Source: Mycobacterium dioxanotrophicus (lineage in GTDB: Bacteria > Actinomycetota > Actinomycetes > Mycobacteriales > Mycobacteriaceae). Taken from it: a DNA stretch of 64,000 nucleotides. The stretch is from the NCBI RefSeq assembly GCF_002157835.1, contig NZ_CP020809.1:4588001-4652000 (forward strand), in the 5' to 3' direction. This document shows, piece by piece, positions 30,124-39,538 of this stretch. The position numbers were made by a program, and so were the translations under genes. Every line of letters starts with the position of its first letter. The first letter of the stretch is position 1. A model generated the notes under the pieces. That model was not told where the DNA came from, made no database searches, and saw nothing but the letters and a program-made list of their open reading frames with translations.

Positions 30124-30624
30124 TTACGCCACGTCCTCCACGCACACGGTGAACTGCCGCTGCGGGTACGGATACCCGATGCCGCTCCCGCACTGATCGA
30201 CCGCGGAGACATCCCGCAGCACCTGGCTGACCCGTTGCCGGTGTGGCGCAGCAGAATCCGCGCAATCCACCCGAACCGGATCTGTTCTGTGTTCCGGGTC
30301 GATGCTCATGCAGCCACCGAGCACCCAGTCGATGTCCATGCAGACCGTCTGCGATTCGTCGCTGAATGCACTGTTCAAGGTGTACGACGAGTCCACGTCA
30401 CTCGGGCAGGCGCCGCTGCCGGTCACCGTGGAAACCACCTTGTAGTTCGACTCCGGGCTGCCGCACACGGCCTCACTTGCATCCGGATAGCGGGCGGTCC
30501 CCCCGATCTTGAGGCAGTCTCCCGCCTGCATGTCGGCCGCTGACGCGCGCGAACAGCTGGGCAGGACAGCTACAGCCAGAACGGCGGCCGTCCCGATGAG
30601 GACGGCCGCCGGTACTGATGGCAT
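30124..30624 (-). CDS. lppU: LppU-family lipoprotein
   Basis: 166 residues. Signal segment AAVLIGTAAVLAVAVLPSCS gives a plausible lipobox with Cys24, though the P-S before it is unusual. The mature part has several Cys (DCLKIGG, EAVCGSPESNYKVVS, VCMDIDWVLGGCMSID, QTVCVED) likely forming disulfides. Position between rpsO and pnp matches lppU (Rv2784c). Exported, membrane-anchored, function unknown. It starts 10 bases after the rpsO stop, so it is probably cotranscribed. Confidence 0.8.
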   Translation of the reverse strand: MPSVPAAVLIGTAAVLAVAVLPSCSRASAADMQAGDCLKIGGTARYPDASEAVCGSPESNYKVVSTVTGSGACPSDVDSSYTLNSAFSDESQTVCMDIDWVLGGCMSIDPEHRTDPVRVDCADSAAPHRQRVSQVLRDVSAVDQCGSGIGYPYPQRQFTVCVEDVA

Positions 30625-30634
30625 GTAAGCCGCG

Positions 30635-30904
30635 TCAGCGACGCAGCCCGAGGCGCTCGATCAGCGAGCGGTAACGCTCGACGTCGACCTGCGCCACGTA
30701 CTTGAGCAGCCGGCGACGCCGACCCACGAGCAGCAGCAGTCCGCGCCGCGAGTGGTGGTCGTGCTTGTGTGCCTTGAGGTGCTCGGTCAGGTCCGAGATC
30801 CGCTTGGTCAGCAGCGCGACCTGTGCCTCCGGCGAACCGGTGTCGGTCTCGTGCAGGCCATAGGAGCCCAGGATCTCTTTTTTCTGCTCGGCGGTAAGCG
30901 CCAC
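30635..30904 (-). CDS. rpsO: 30S ribosomal protein S15
   Basis: 89 residues from GTG 30904 ([20 protein letters not shown]), with GGAG 8 bases upstream; the longer frame to 30937 is not real. S15 binds 16S rRNA helices 20-22 and nucleates the 30S platform. [35 protein letters not shown] and the C-terminal [12 protein letters not shown] are conserved. About 96 bases separate it from ribF, room for the 5' leader often used for S15 autoregulation. Confidence 0.98.
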   Translation of the reverse strand: MALTAEQKKEILGSYGLHETDTGSPEAQVALLTKRISDLTEHLKAHKHDHHSRRGLLLLVGRRRRLLKYVAQVDVERYRSLIERLGLRR

Positions 30905-31000
30905 GAAATAAACTCCATCAAATCGGTCCGCGAACAAATTCTCGACACAGCCACCGCGGCCTGCAGCATGTGCCGGATCGCGGGAAAGTCTAGCAGTGAA

Positions 31001-31987
31001 TCACTGTGCAGCGAGAATCGCCCGAGCGCGGTCGGTGTCGGCCGTCATCGCCACCACCAGGTCGCCGACCGCATCGAACTTCTCCTGACCGCGGATACGG
31101 GCCACGAAGTCGACCGCGACGTGCTGACCGTAGAGATCGGCGTTGTTGTCGAGGATGAACGCCTCCACCGTGCGTGTGCGCCCGGAGAACGTGGGATTGG
31201 TGCCGACGGACACGGCAGCCTGGTACCGCTCTCCTGGGACCACCGTGCCCAGCACCGGCCCGTGGCCCAGCACGGTGAACCATGCCGCGTACACGCCGTC
31301 GGCGGGGATCGCCGAGTACATCGGCGGGGCCACGTTGGCGGTGGGAAAGCCCAGCACCCGGCCGCGGCCGTCGCCGCGCACCACCACACCCTCGACACGA
31401 TGCGGACGTCCCAGCGCCTCGGCCGCCGCGACGACGTCACCGGCGTCGACACACGACCGGATGTAGGTGGACGAAAAGGTGACGCGCTCGTCGCGGTGTT
31501 CGGGGTCGAGACTCTCGGTGACCAGCGACATCGACTCGACCGCGAAGCCGAACCGCTCACCGGCGGCGCGCAGCATGTCGACGTTGCCCGCGGCCTTCTT
31601 GCCGAAGGTGAAGTTTTCCCCCACGACCACCTCGACCACGTGCAGGTCCTCGACCAGCAGCTCGTGGATGTAGCGCTCCGGGGTGAGCTTCATGAAGTCC
31701 GACGTGAACGGCATCACGAGAAAGACGTCCACCCCGAGTTCTTCGACCAGTTCGGCGCGCCGGGTCAGCGTGGTGAGCTGAGCCGGATGGCTGCCCGGGA
31801 ACACCACTTCCATCGGATGGGGGTCGAAGGTCATCATCACCACCGGTATCCCGCGGGACCGACCCGCTTTCACCGCATGGCTGATCAGCTCGGCGTGTCC
31901 ACGGTGCACACCGTCGAACACCCCGATCGTGACCACACATCTGCCCCAGTCCGTGGGGATCTCGTCCTGCCCACGCCAGCGCTGCAC
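31001..31987 (-). CDS. ribF: Bifunctional riboflavin kinase / FAD synthetase
   Basis: 328 residues from GTG 31987 (VQRWRGQDEIP), the usual mycobacterial start; the frame runs to 32017. The N-terminal FAD synthetase domain shows CVVTIGVFDGVHRGHAELI and TFDPHPMEVVFPG. The C-terminal riboflavin kinase domain shows VVRGDGRGRVLGFPTANVAP and SVGTNPTFSGRTRTVEAFIL. It makes FMN and then FAD. Upstream is a short region shared with the divergent metalloregulator at 32069. Confidence 0.95.
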   Translation of the reverse strand: MQRWRGQDEIPTDWGRCVVTIGVFDGVHRGHAELISHAVKAGRSRGIPVVMMTFDPHPMEVVFPGSHPAQLTTLTRRAELVEELGVDVFLVMPFTSDFMKLTPERYIHELLVEDLHVVEVVVGENFTFGKKAAGNVDMLRAAGERFGFAVESMSLVTESLDPEHRDERVTFSSTYIRSCVDAGDVVAAAEALGRPHRVEGVVVRGDGRGRVLGFPTANVAPPMYSAIPADGVYAAWFTVLGHGPVLGTVVPGERYQAAVSVGTNPTFSGRTRTVEAFILDNNADLYGQHVAVDFVARIRGQEKFDAVGDLVVAMTADTDRARAILAAQ

Positions 31988-32068
31988 AGCCCTCAGCCTA
32001 CGGCCCGCCCGCGCCACGGTCTGCTCTAGATCCCCAGATCAGGTGACGATTGCCTAAACTTCCTCACT

Positions 32069-32776
32069 GTGAGTCCAGACGGTAACCATCGCGACCTCTC
32101 GACGGTTGCCCAGGACTATCTGAAAGTCATCTGGACCGCCCAGGAATGGTCGCGGGAGAGGATCAGCACAAAACTGCTGGCCGAGCGCATGAACGTATCG
32201 GCCTCAACGGCATCGGAATCGATTCGCAAGCTCGCCGACCAGGGCCTGGTCGACCACGAGAAGTACGGCGCGGTGACGCTGACCGAGGCTGGGCGCTGCG
32301 CGGCCCTGGCGATGGTGCGTCGGCACCGACTGATGGAGACCTTCCTCGTCCAGGAGCTCGGCTACGGCTGGGACGAGGTGCACGACGAAGCCGAGATCCT
32401 CGAGCACGCGGTGAGCGACCGGATGCTGGACCGCATCGACGCCAAGCTGGGTTACCCGACGCGCGACCCGCACGGCGATCCGATCCCGGCCGCCGACGGC
32501 CGGGTGCCCACCCCGCCGGCCCGCCAGCTCTCGGCCTGCCAGGACGGCGACGCCGGCACGGTGGCGCGGATCTCCGACGCCGATCCGGAGATGCTGCGGT
32601 ACTTCGACAGCGTGGGCATCAGCCTCGACTCCCGTTTGCGCGTGCTGGCCCGCCGGGATTTCGCGGGAATGATCTCCGTGGCGGTCGAGCAGCCGGGCGC
32701 TGTGTCCAGCTCCGACGCCGAAGTCACCGTCGACCTGGGTAGCCCTGCGGCAGAAGCGATCTGGGTCGTCGCCTGA
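32069..32776 (+). CDS. DtxR/MntR-family metal-dependent repressor
   Basis: 235 residues from GTG 32069. The N-terminal winged helix (LSTVAQDYLKVIWTAQEWSR, then RMNVSASTASESIRKLADQG) binds DNA. The metal/dimerisation domain is RRHRLMETFLVQELGYGWDE, VHDEAEILEHAVSDRMLDRI, carrying His/Glu ligands. A C-terminal FeoA/SH3-like part follows from about 150. It fits the Rv2788 (SirR/MntR) type, which represses manganese uptake in mycobacteria; the targets are not here. It is divergent from ribF. Confidence 0.9.
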   Translation: MSPDGNHRDLSTVAQDYLKVIWTAQEWSRERISTKLLAERMNVSASTASESIRKLADQGLVDHEKYGAVTLTEAGRCAALAMVRRHRLMETFLVQELGYGWDEVHDEAEILEHAVSDRMLDRIDAKLGYPTRDPHGDPIPAADGRVPTPPARQLSACQDGDAGTVARISDADPEMLRYFDSVGISLDSRLRVLARRDFAGMISVAVEQPGAVSSSDAEVTVDLGSPAAEAIWVVA

Positions 32777-32858
32777 TCAACCGGCGCGGGCTCTAGCCGG
32801 GATCAGCGCGATTTTTAGTCGTGCTTTGCGCCCGCATCCCGACGAAGATCGACTCCTT

Positions 32859-34028
32859 GTGAGCGTCACATTGCACTGGTTCCTGCCCACCTACGGCGAC
32901 AGCCGCCACATCGTCGGCGGCGGTCACGGCATACCCGCCGGCGCCGCTCATAGTGATCGCGACGCCAGCATCGACTATCTGGCGTCGATCGTGCGGTCGG
33001 CCGAGACTTTCGGATTCACCGGGGCGCTGATCCCCACCGGCGCCTGGTGCGAGGACGCGTTCATCACCGCCGCCCTGCTGGCGCGCGAGACGACGTCCCT
33101 GGCCTTCCTGGTGGCGTTCCGTCCCGGATTGGTCAGCCCGACACTGTCGGCGCAGATGGCCGCCACCTTCGCGCGCCACGCGCCGGGCCGCATCCTGCTC
33201 AACGTCGTCGTCGGCGGCGAAGCCCATGAACAGCGGGCCTTCGGCGACCACCTGGAAAAGGACGCCCGCTATCAGCGCGCCGATGAATTCCTCGACGTGG
33301 TGCGCCGACTCTGGGCCGGTGAGACCGTGACTCACCGCGGCGAGCACGTCGACGTCGAGAGTGCCTCGCTGGCGCTGCCCCCGACGCCCGTGCCCCCGCT
33401 GTACTTCGGCGGGAGTTCCGCCGCGGCCGGCCCGGTCGCGGCGCGGCACGCCGACGTCTATCTGACCTGGGGTGAGCCGCCCGAGGCCGTGCGGAAGAAG
33501 ATCGACTGGATCCGGTCGCTGGGTGAGGAACAGGGCCGCAAGCTGCGGTTCGGCATCCGGCTGCACACCATCTCCCGCGACACCTCCGAGGAGGCATGGG
33601 CCCAGGCCGGCCGGCTGATCGCCGCGCTCGACGAGGACACCGTACGCAACGCGCAGGCCGGGCTGGCCCGCAGCCAGTCCGAGGGCCAGCGCCGGATGCT
33701 CGCCCTGCACGAAGCCAACCGCGCCAACGGCAGCTGGACCGACGCGCACAGCCTGGAGATCGCGCCCAACCTGTGGGCAGGCGTCGGCCTCGTGCGCGGC
33801 GGGGCAGGTACCGCCCTGGTGGGCAGCCACACCGAGGTCGCAGACCGCATCGCCGACTACGCGGCGATCGGTATCGACGAGTTCATCTTCTCCGGCTACC
33901 CGCATCTGGAAGAGCTGTACTGGTTCGGCGAGGGTGTCGTGCCGATCCTGCGCAAGCGCGGGTTGTTCGGCGCCGCAGCAGATCTCGCGGCACCGGCATC
34001 GATCCCGTTCGTCGGCTCGGCCAGGTAG
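32859..34028 (+). CDS. LLM-class flavin-dependent monooxygenase (SsuD-like)
   Basis: 389 residues from GTG 32859 (VSVTLHWFLPTYGDSRHIVG), favoured over the in-frame upstream start because family members begin here. Luciferase-like TIM barrel: GFTGALIPTGAWCEDAFITA, FLVAFRPGLVSPTLSAQMAA, GRILLNVVVGGEAHEQRAFG and PPLYFGGSSAAAGPVAARHA are typical of alkanesulfonate monooxygenases (SsuD). It needs FMNH2 from a separate reductase, none adjacent. The substrate is probably a sulfonate or similar. The stop is 3 bases from the convergent truB stop. Confidence 0.9.
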   Translation: MSVTLHWFLPTYGDSRHIVGGGHGIPAGAAHSDRDASIDYLASIVRSAETFGFTGALIPTGAWCEDAFITAALLARETTSLAFLVAFRPGLVSPTLSAQMAATFARHAPGRILLNVVVGGEAHEQRAFGDHLEKDARYQRADEFLDVVRRLWAGETVTHRGEHVDVESASLALPPTPVPPLYFGGSSAAAGPVAARHADVYLTWGEPPEAVRKKIDWIRSLGEEQGRKLRFGIRLHTISRDTSEEAWAQAGRLIAALDEDTVRNAQAGLARSQSEGQRRMLALHEANRANGSWTDAHSLEIAPNLWAGVGLVRGGAGTALVGSHTEVADRIADYAAIGIDEFIFSGYPHLEELYWFGEGVVPILRKRGLFGAAADLAAPASIPFVGSAR

Positions 34029-34031
34029 CGG

Positions 34032-34952
34032 CTACAGAGTCGCCGGGCGCAACACCACGACGGATTTGGTGCGCGACGGGCCATCCTCCAGCAGTGCGAT
34101 GACCCGACCGTCGGGTGCGGTGGCCGCGTACACACCGTCGATGCCTGCCGGCTTCAACGCCCTGCCGTGTCTGGTGTCCTCGGTTTCGTCCGCATTCAGA
34201 TCGCGGCGGGCAAAGCCGACCAGGCAGGCCTCGTCGAGTGAGTAACTCAGCCGCGCCTCGTCGGCGAGGTCGTCGAGGGTGCGCGCCTCGTCCAGTCCGT
34301 AGCGCCCGACCCTGGTGCGCCGCAAGGCCGTCAGGTGACCACCGACGCCGAGCGCGGTCCCCACGTCGCGCGCGAGTGCCCGGATGTAGGTGCCCGACGA
34401 ACAGGCCACGTCGACGTCCACGTCGATGAAGTCGGCGACGCGCCGGACCGCGAGCACATCGAACCGGTCGATACGGACCGGCCTGGCAGCCAGTTCGACA
34501 AGCTGGCCCTCGCGGGCGAGCTTGTAGGCGCGCTGGCCGTCGACCTTGATCGCGCTCACCGCCGACGGCACCTGCTGGATCTCGCCGCGCAGCGCCGCCA
34601 CCGCCTCGGCGATCTGCGCATCGGTGACGGCTGCGGCCGAGGCCGTCTGCAGCACTTCGCCTTCGGCATCCTCGGTAGTGGTTGTCTGCCCCAGCCGGAT
34701 GGTCGCGCTGTAGGACTTGTCGGTCGCGGTCAGCAGACCCAGAATCTTGGTGGCCCGCTCGATCCCGACCACCAGCACGCCGGTGGCCATGGGATCCAGG
34801 GTGCCGGCGTGGCCGACCTTGCGGGTACCGAACAGCCTGCGGCACCGGCCCACCACGTCGTGGCTCGTCATGCCCGCGGGCTTGTCGACGATCACCAAGC
34901 CGGGATCTGGATTGCTCCTCACGTGCGCGGGATCTGGAATCGGCCGGCTCAC
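34032..34952 (-). CDS. truB: tRNA pseudouridine(55) synthase
   Basis: 306 residues from GTG 34952, whose GTGA overlaps the pptT stop; the longer frame is less likely. TruB modifies U55 in the T-loop of tRNAs. [20 protein letters not shown] and [18 protein letters not shown] (catalytic Asp53) are diagnostic; [20 protein letters not shown] and [15 protein letters not shown] follow. It has the mycobacterial C-terminal PUA-like tail. It is translationally coupled to pptT. Confidence 0.97.
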   Translation of the reverse strand: MSRPIPDPAHVRSNPDPGLVIVDKPAGMTSHDVVGRCRRLFGTRKVGHAGTLDPMATGVLVVGIERATKILGLLTATDKSYSATIRLGQTTTTEDAEGEVLQTASAAAVTDAQIAEAVAALRGEIQQVPSAVSAIKVDGQRAYKLAREGQLVELAARPVRIDRFDVLAVRRVADFIDVDVDVACSSGTYIRALARDVGTALGVGGHLTALRRTRVGRYGLDEARTLDDLADEARLSYSLDEACLVGFARRDLNADETEDTRHGRALKPAGIDGVYAATAPDGRVIALLEDGPSRTKSVVVLRPATL

Positions 34953-35611
34953 AGCACGATCGCCGTCAGCGTCACACCGTCTCGGACCGACCAACGGCCC
35001 TGCAACGCGGTAAGTGGCGGACCATGTTCAGCGGCCGGATCGATGAGGATCTCGGACCGGAAACCACCGGTGGTACCGGAATCGTCCACCGCGAAGGTGA
35101 TGTGCGCATCCTCGAAGCCCAGCCAGCGGTGCGTCAGCGGGAACCACGCCTTGTAGGTTGCCTCCTTGGCGCAGAACAGGATTCGATCCCAATGCAAGCC
35201 GTCGGGCAACGCGGTGAGCTCGGTGCGTTCGGCAGGAACGGTGATCGCGTCGAGCACCCCGTTGGGCAGCACGTCATGCGGCTCGGCATCGATCCCGACC
35301 GACCGCACGTCGGAAGTGCGACCCACGACCGCGCCGCGGAATCCCCGACAGTGCGTCAGACTCCCGACCACACCGTCGGGCCAACACGGTTCGCCCTTGT
35401 CGCCCTTGAGGATCGGGACCGGGCCGATGCCCAACTCCCGCAGCGCCTGGCGCGCACAGTAGCGCACGGTGACGAACTCGTTGCGGCGCTTGGCCACCGA
35501 GCGCGCTATCAGCGGTGCCTCTTCCGGCAGCGGCAGCAGACCCGGTGGGTCGTCGTACAACTCGGCAGAGGCGACGACACCGGGCAGCACCTCGCCCAAC
35601 AGTGTCCCCAT
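34949..35611 (-). CDS. pptT: 4'-phosphopantetheinyl transferase PptT
   Basis: 220 residues from ATG 35611 ([20 protein letters not shown]); the frame runs on to 35947 but that is antisense-like sequence. It transfers phosphopantetheine from CoA to carrier domains of polyketide and peptide synthases and AcpM. Key motifs: [15 protein letters not shown] (metal-binding Asp), and [20 protein letters not shown] (Glu and Lys), with [16 protein letters not shown]. PptT is essential for mycolate and siderophore synthesis. Its start overlaps the pptH stop by one base. Confidence 0.95.
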   Translation of the reverse strand: MGTLLGEVLPGVVASAELYDDPPGLLPLPEEAPLIARSVAKRRNEFVTVRYCARQALRELGIGPVPILKGDKGEPCWPDGVVGSLTHCRGFRGAVVGRTSDVRSVGIDAEPHDVLPNGVLDAITVPAERTELTALPDGLHWDRILFCAKEATYKAWFPLTHRWLGFEDAHITFAVDDSGTTGGFRSEILIDPAAEHGPPLTALQGRWSVRDGVTLTAIVL

Positions 35612-36567
35612 CACACCCGCCTCGAGTTGATCCGGTCCTGCATCTGCTTGGCATGAGCCCGCATCTCCGCGGTGATCTCGAAGTGACCGCCGAACTCGTT
35701 GAGATAGCCAGGCGCATACCGGGGCTCGGGCAGGATCTGCCGCAGCCACCGGTACGGCTTGCGGCGGCGCCACTCCCGCGGGTAGCCGACCGACACCTCT
35801 TCGAAGCGCACGTCGTCGTACCAGGTGGTGCGCGGGATGTGCAGATGCCCGTAGACCGAGCACACCGCGTTGTAGCGCGTATGCCAGTCCTTGGTCGCAG
35901 TGGTGCCGCACCACAGCGAGAACTCGGGATAGAACATCGCGTCGCAAGGTTCACGAACCAGCGGGAAGTGGTTGACCAGCACGGTCGGCGTCACCCAGTC
36001 GAGGTCTTCGAGCTTCTCGCGGGTTTGCTTGACCCGGTCGCGGCACCACGCGTCGCGGGTCGCGTACGGCTCACACGACAACAGGAACTCATCGGTGCCC
36101 ACCACGTTGCGTTCCCGCGCGACCGCCAGCCCCTCGGCCTTCGTCGCAGTACCTGCGGGCAGAAACGTGTAGTCGTACAGCAGGAACATCGGCACGATGG
36201 TCGCCGGGCCACCCTGCTCGTTCCACACCGGAAAAGGATGTTCGGGTGTGACGATGCCCATCTGGTCGCACATGTCGACCAGGTAGTCGTAGCGGGCCCG
36301 GCCGAAGATCTGCATCGGATCTTTGTTGGTGGTCCACAGCTCATGATTGCCGGGCACCCAGATGACCTTCGCGAAACGCTTCCGCAGCAGATCCAGGGCC
36401 CAGCGGATCTCGTCGGTGCGCTCCCCCACGTCGCCCGCCACGATGAGCCAGTCATCGGGCGTGGAGGGATAGAGCGACTCCGTGACCGGCTTGTTTCCGG
36501 TGTGGCCGGTGTGTAGGTCGCTGATCGCCCACAGAATCGGCTGCCGGTCCCTCGACTCCTGGTCCAT
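35611..36567 (-). CDS. pptH: Metallophosphoesterase, PptH (phosphopantetheinyl hydrolase)
   Basis: 318 residues from ATG 36567 (MDQESRDRQPILWAISDLHT). Calcineurin-type motifs are all present: DLHTGH, DWLIVAGDVGERTDEI, KVIWVPGNHELWT, and later NHFPLV and YGHLHIPRT. It corresponds to Rv2795c, shown in M. tuberculosis to remove phosphopantetheine from carrier proteins, opposing PptT. The one-base TGATG overlap with pptT places both opposite activities on one message. Confidence 0.9.
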   Translation of the reverse strand: MDQESRDRQPILWAISDLHTGHTGNKPVTESLYPSTPDDWLIVAGDVGERTDEIRWALDLLRKRFAKVIWVPGNHELWTTNKDPMQIFGRARYDYLVDMCDQMGIVTPEHPFPVWNEQGGPATIVPMFLLYDYTFLPAGTATKAEGLAVARERNVVGTDEFLLSCEPYATRDAWCRDRVKQTREKLEDLDWVTPTVLVNHFPLVREPCDAMFYPEFSLWCGTTATKDWHTRYNAVCSVYGHLHIPRTTWYDDVRFEEVSVGYPREWRRRKPYRWLRQILPEPRYAPGYLNEFGGHFEITAEMRAHAKQMQDRINSRRV

Positions 36568-36732
36568 CACCACGGTTGCATCACCACAACGGACCAGCCT
36601 AACCGCGCGGCGGGGTGCCACCCGCCCTCCCGGACTAGAACAGGTTCTCGTTTATGGTCGAGTCCGTGGTCGCTGACCGCTACACTCCCGGCAAGCCGGG
36701 GAAGATTCTGACCAATTCTGCGAGGGGGTTCG

Positions 36733-37317
36733 ATGGCCGCCAGGGTGCGCCTGCTGTCAGCACTATGTGCGCTGGTGGCGGCGGTGGTCGTGGTGCTGCA
36801 GACCGGGACGTCAGCGGGGTCGGGTACCGGCACACCGCAGCTGAACGTGACCGATCTGCCGATGACCAACGTGTCCACGACGATCAAATGGCCGGTCATC
36901 GCAACAACCGACCCCTCGCCGTTCGATCCGTGCAACGACATCCCGCTCGACGTGATCCAGCGGATCGGGCTGGCCTACACACCGCCGGCCCCGGAGGACA
37001 GCCTGCGCTGCCATTACGACGCGGGCGATTACCAGATGGCGGTCGAGGCGTTCGTCTGGCGGACCTATGAGCAGACCATTCCGCCCGACGCCGTGGAACT
37101 CGACATCGATGGGCACCGCGCCGCGCAGTACTGGATCATGAAGCCCACCGACTGGAACGATCGCTGGTGGGTGACCTGCATGGTCGCGTTCAAGACCAGC
37201 TACGGGCTCATCCAGCAGTCGTTGTTCTACTCGCCGATCAAGTCCCCCGACCGCCCGGACTGCCTGCAGGTGAATATGCAACGGGCCCACGAGCTGGCCC
37301 CGTACTACAAATTCTGA
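36733..37317 (+). CDS. Secreted DUF3558-family protein
   Basis: 194 residues from ATG 36733, preceded by GAGGGGG. An N-terminal hydrophobic segment (LLSALCALVAAVVVVLQ) is a signal peptide or anchor. The mature part matches DUF3558 (DPSPFDPCNDIPLDVIQRIG and LRCHYDAGDYQMAVEAFVW, with later Cys). Most DUF3558 members are lipoproteins, and the order matches lppV (Rv2796c). Here the only Cys in the signal region (LSALCAL) is mid-helix, so lipidation is doubtful. Function unknown. Confidence 0.75.
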   Translation: MAARVRLLSALCALVAAVVVVLQTGTSAGSGTGTPQLNVTDLPMTNVSTTIKWPVIATTDPSPFDPCNDIPLDVIQRIGLAYTPPAPEDSLRCHYDAGDYQMAVEAFVWRTYEQTIPPDAVELDIDGHRAAQYWIMKPTDWNDRWWVTCMVAFKTSYGLIQQSLFYSPIKSPDRPDCLQVNMQRAHELAPYYKF

Positions 37318-37333
37318 TTTGTAGCCTGGTGCG

Positions 37334-38977
37334 GTGACGGAATTCCGCCGGCACGTCGGCAAGGCGGTCAGCCGCCTGCTGGGCCTGCCACCCCACGAAA
37401 CGTCTTACACCGTGCGGCACGGACTGCGGGTGCCGATGCGCGACGGCGTCGAGCTGGTCGCCGATCACTACTCGCCTGACACCGCGACACCGGCGGGCAC
37501 GCTGCTGGTCCGCGGACCCTACGGCCGCAGGTTCCCGTTCTCCGCGGTGTTCGCCCAGGTGTATGCCGCTCGCGGCTATCACGTACTGCTGCAGAGTGTG
37601 CGCGGGACGTTCGGCTCGGGCGGCGAGTTCACCCCGATGGTCCACGAGATGGCCGACGGCGCCGACACAGTCGCGTGGCTGCGCGAGCAACCCTGGTTCA
37701 CCGGCTCGTTCGCCACCGTCGGATTGTCCTATCTCGGTTTCACCCAGTGGGCCCTGCTGACCGATCCGCCGCCGGAGATGAAAGCCGCCGTGATCACCGT
37801 CGGCCCCCACGATTTCAGCGAGTCGGCGTGGGGCACCGGATCCTTCACCCTCAACGACTTCCTCGGTTGGAGCGCGATGGTGGCCCGGCAGGAGGAGCCA
37901 GGTCTGGTGCAGGCCTTGGCCCGTCAGGTCCGCGGCCCCGCGGAGCTCGCGCGGGCCACCGCCGGATTGCCGATGGGCGCGGCCGGCCGCAAGCTGCTCG
38001 GCAGCGGCGCCCCCTGGTTCGAATCGTGGCTGGAACATCCCGACCCGGAGGATCCGTTCTGGGACAGCCTGCGGTTCACCGAGGCACTCGACCGGGTCGA
38101 GGTGCCCGTCCTGTTGCTCAGCGGCTGGCAGGACCTGTTCCTGGACCAGACGCTGCAGCAGTACCGGCAACTGCGTCGGCGCGAGGTACCGGTGGCGTTG
38201 ACGATCGGACCCTGGACTCACACCCAGCTGCTGACCAAGGGCCTACCCACGGTGATCGGCGAATCGCTGGCGTGGCTGGACACTCACCTCGCCGAACGTC
38301 GCGATACCCGCCGGGCCACGGTGCGTGCCTACGTCAACGGATTCGACTGGGTGGACCTGCCCGATTGGCCACCGGCGATGCCCGAGCACGAGCTGTTCCT
38401 GCAGCCCACCGGGCGGTTGTCGGAGCGGCCGCCGGTCCCGACCGCGCCGTCGTCGTCATTCGTGTTCCACCCGGCCAATCCCACCCCGACGATCGGTGGC
38501 CGGCTGCTGGCGCGCGAGGCCGGGTACCGCGACGATACGCAGCTGGGTCGTCGGGCCGACGTGCTGGCCTATACCGGCGACCCGCTGCCCGCGGATCTGT
38601 ACCTCGTCGGCACCGCGGTGGCCGAACTCGAGCACAGCTGCGACAACCCCAACAACGATGTGTTCGTCAGGATCAGCGAGGTCGACGCCAAGGGCCGCTC
38701 GCGCAACGTCACCGAGGCGTTCGTCCGGCGCACCGAGCAGTCGGGTCGGCTGCGCATCGAATTCGACGCTGTCGCACACCGGTTCGCCGCCAGGTCGAGG
38801 ATCCGCCTGCTGGTGGCCGGCGGATCGCATCCGCGCTTCGCCCGCAACCTCGGTACCGGCGAGCCACCGATCTCCGGTTCCCGGCTGGTCCGCGCCACCC
38901 ACACTGTGCGGCACGGCGACGGCGGCGTGTCCCGACTGCTGCTGCCCGCCGGCCCGCGGCCCCCGTCAGCCGACTGA
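37334..38977 (+). CDS. CocE/NonD-family hydrolase (X-Pro dipeptidyl-peptidase-like)
   Basis: 547 residues from GTG 37334. The N-terminal alpha/beta hydrolase (about 1-310) begins VPMRDGVELVADHYSPD and has the nucleophile Ser132 in TVGLSYLGFTQWA. The acid lies in LLSGWQDLFLDQTL and the His in IGPWTHTQLL. The C-terminal jelly-roll domain (about 340-540) starts after LGRRADVLAYTGDPLP. It matches Rv2800. These enzymes hydrolyse acyl esters or amino-terminal dipeptides; the substrate is unknown. No signal peptide. The 3' end overlaps the convergent DUF1802 gene by 12 bases. Confidence 0.9.
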   Translation: MTEFRRHVGKAVSRLLGLPPHETSYTVRHGLRVPMRDGVELVADHYSPDTATPAGTLLVRGPYGRRFPFSAVFAQVYAARGYHVLLQSVRGTFGSGGEFTPMVHEMADGADTVAWLREQPWFTGSFATVGLSYLGFTQWALLTDPPPEMKAAVITVGPHDFSESAWGTGSFTLNDFLGWSAMVARQEEPGLVQALARQVRGPAELARATAGLPMGAAGRKLLGSGAPWFESWLEHPDPEDPFWDSLRFTEALDRVEVPVLLLSGWQDLFLDQTLQQYRQLRRREVPVALTIGPWTHTQLLTKGLPTVIGESLAWLDTHLAERRDTRRATVRAYVNGFDWVDLPDWPPAMPEHELFLQPTGRLSERPPVPTAPSSSFVFHPANPTPTIGGRLLAREAGYRDDTQLGRRADVLAYTGDPLPADLYLVGTAVAELEHSCDNPNNDVFVRISEVDAKGRSRNVTEAFVRRTEQSGRLRIEFDAVAHRFAARSRIRLLVAGGSHPRFARNLGTGEPPISGSRLVRATHTVRHGDGGVSRLLLPAGPRPPSAD

Positions 38978-39538
38978 GGCCCGCACCCGCTCGGCGATGC
39001 GCTGCAGCGTCGCGTCGTCGTGCACGGGTCCGTCCTCGTGGGCCCCTCGCGTCCGCAGCGCGGTGTCGTCGGATGTGAGATCCACCCAGCTCTTGCAGCC
39101 CGCGAATGCCGGCACACGCACCAACTCGACGGGTGCGATCAGCGGCCTGGCCTGAACCACCAGAACCGTCAGCCGGTGCTTCGGGCGGAAATCCAGCCTG
39201 TCGGCCTGCACCGAATCGGCGGTCCAGATGTGCAGGTCGGCGATCTGCTCGATCGCCTCAGGGCGGTTGACCTCAATGGCGGCAATCACTTTCGCCGCGG
39301 CCCGGATGGTGACAGCCGTTTCGGTGCTGTCGGCGGCAGCGAGCGCGAGCAGATCACGGTGTTCAGGGCGGACCCGCTCGCGGTGGCTGTGCGCGACGGT
39401 CGGGAACAACAGGAACTCGGGTGCGGCGACCGCGAACCGCTTCTCGCCGATGCCGCCCTTGCGCAACAGGACTGTTTGTCGGCCGTCAAGCAGCGCATGC
39501 ACCGCTGCGCTCCACTCCTTGAGCGCAGGAGAACTCAC
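38966..39538 (-). CDS. DUF1802 family protein
   Basis: 190 residues from GTG 39538, which overlaps the upstream stop (GTGA). The frame continues to 39958 but that part has no family features. SPALKEWSAAVHALLDGRQT, LLRKGGIGEKRFAVAAPEFL and FPTVAHSHRERVRPEH fit DUF1802. Function unknown; family members are often near nucleic-acid or metabolic genes without a clear link. Co-translated with the DUF2277 gene. Confidence 0.75.
   Translation of the reverse strand: MSSPALKEWSAAVHALLDGRQTVLLRKGGIGEKRFAVAAPEFLLFPTVAHSHRERVRPEHRDLLALAAADSTETAVTIRAAAKVIAAIEVNRPEAIEQIADLHIWTADSVQADRLDFRPKHRLTVLVVQARPLIAPVELVRVPAFAGCKSWVDLTSDDTALRTRGAHEDGPVHDDATLQRIAERVRASVG

Noticed and set aside
35612..35947. N-terminal extension of pptT
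   Set aside because: It lies inside pptH; the family begins at MGTLLGEV and the residues before it are low-complexity shadow sequence.
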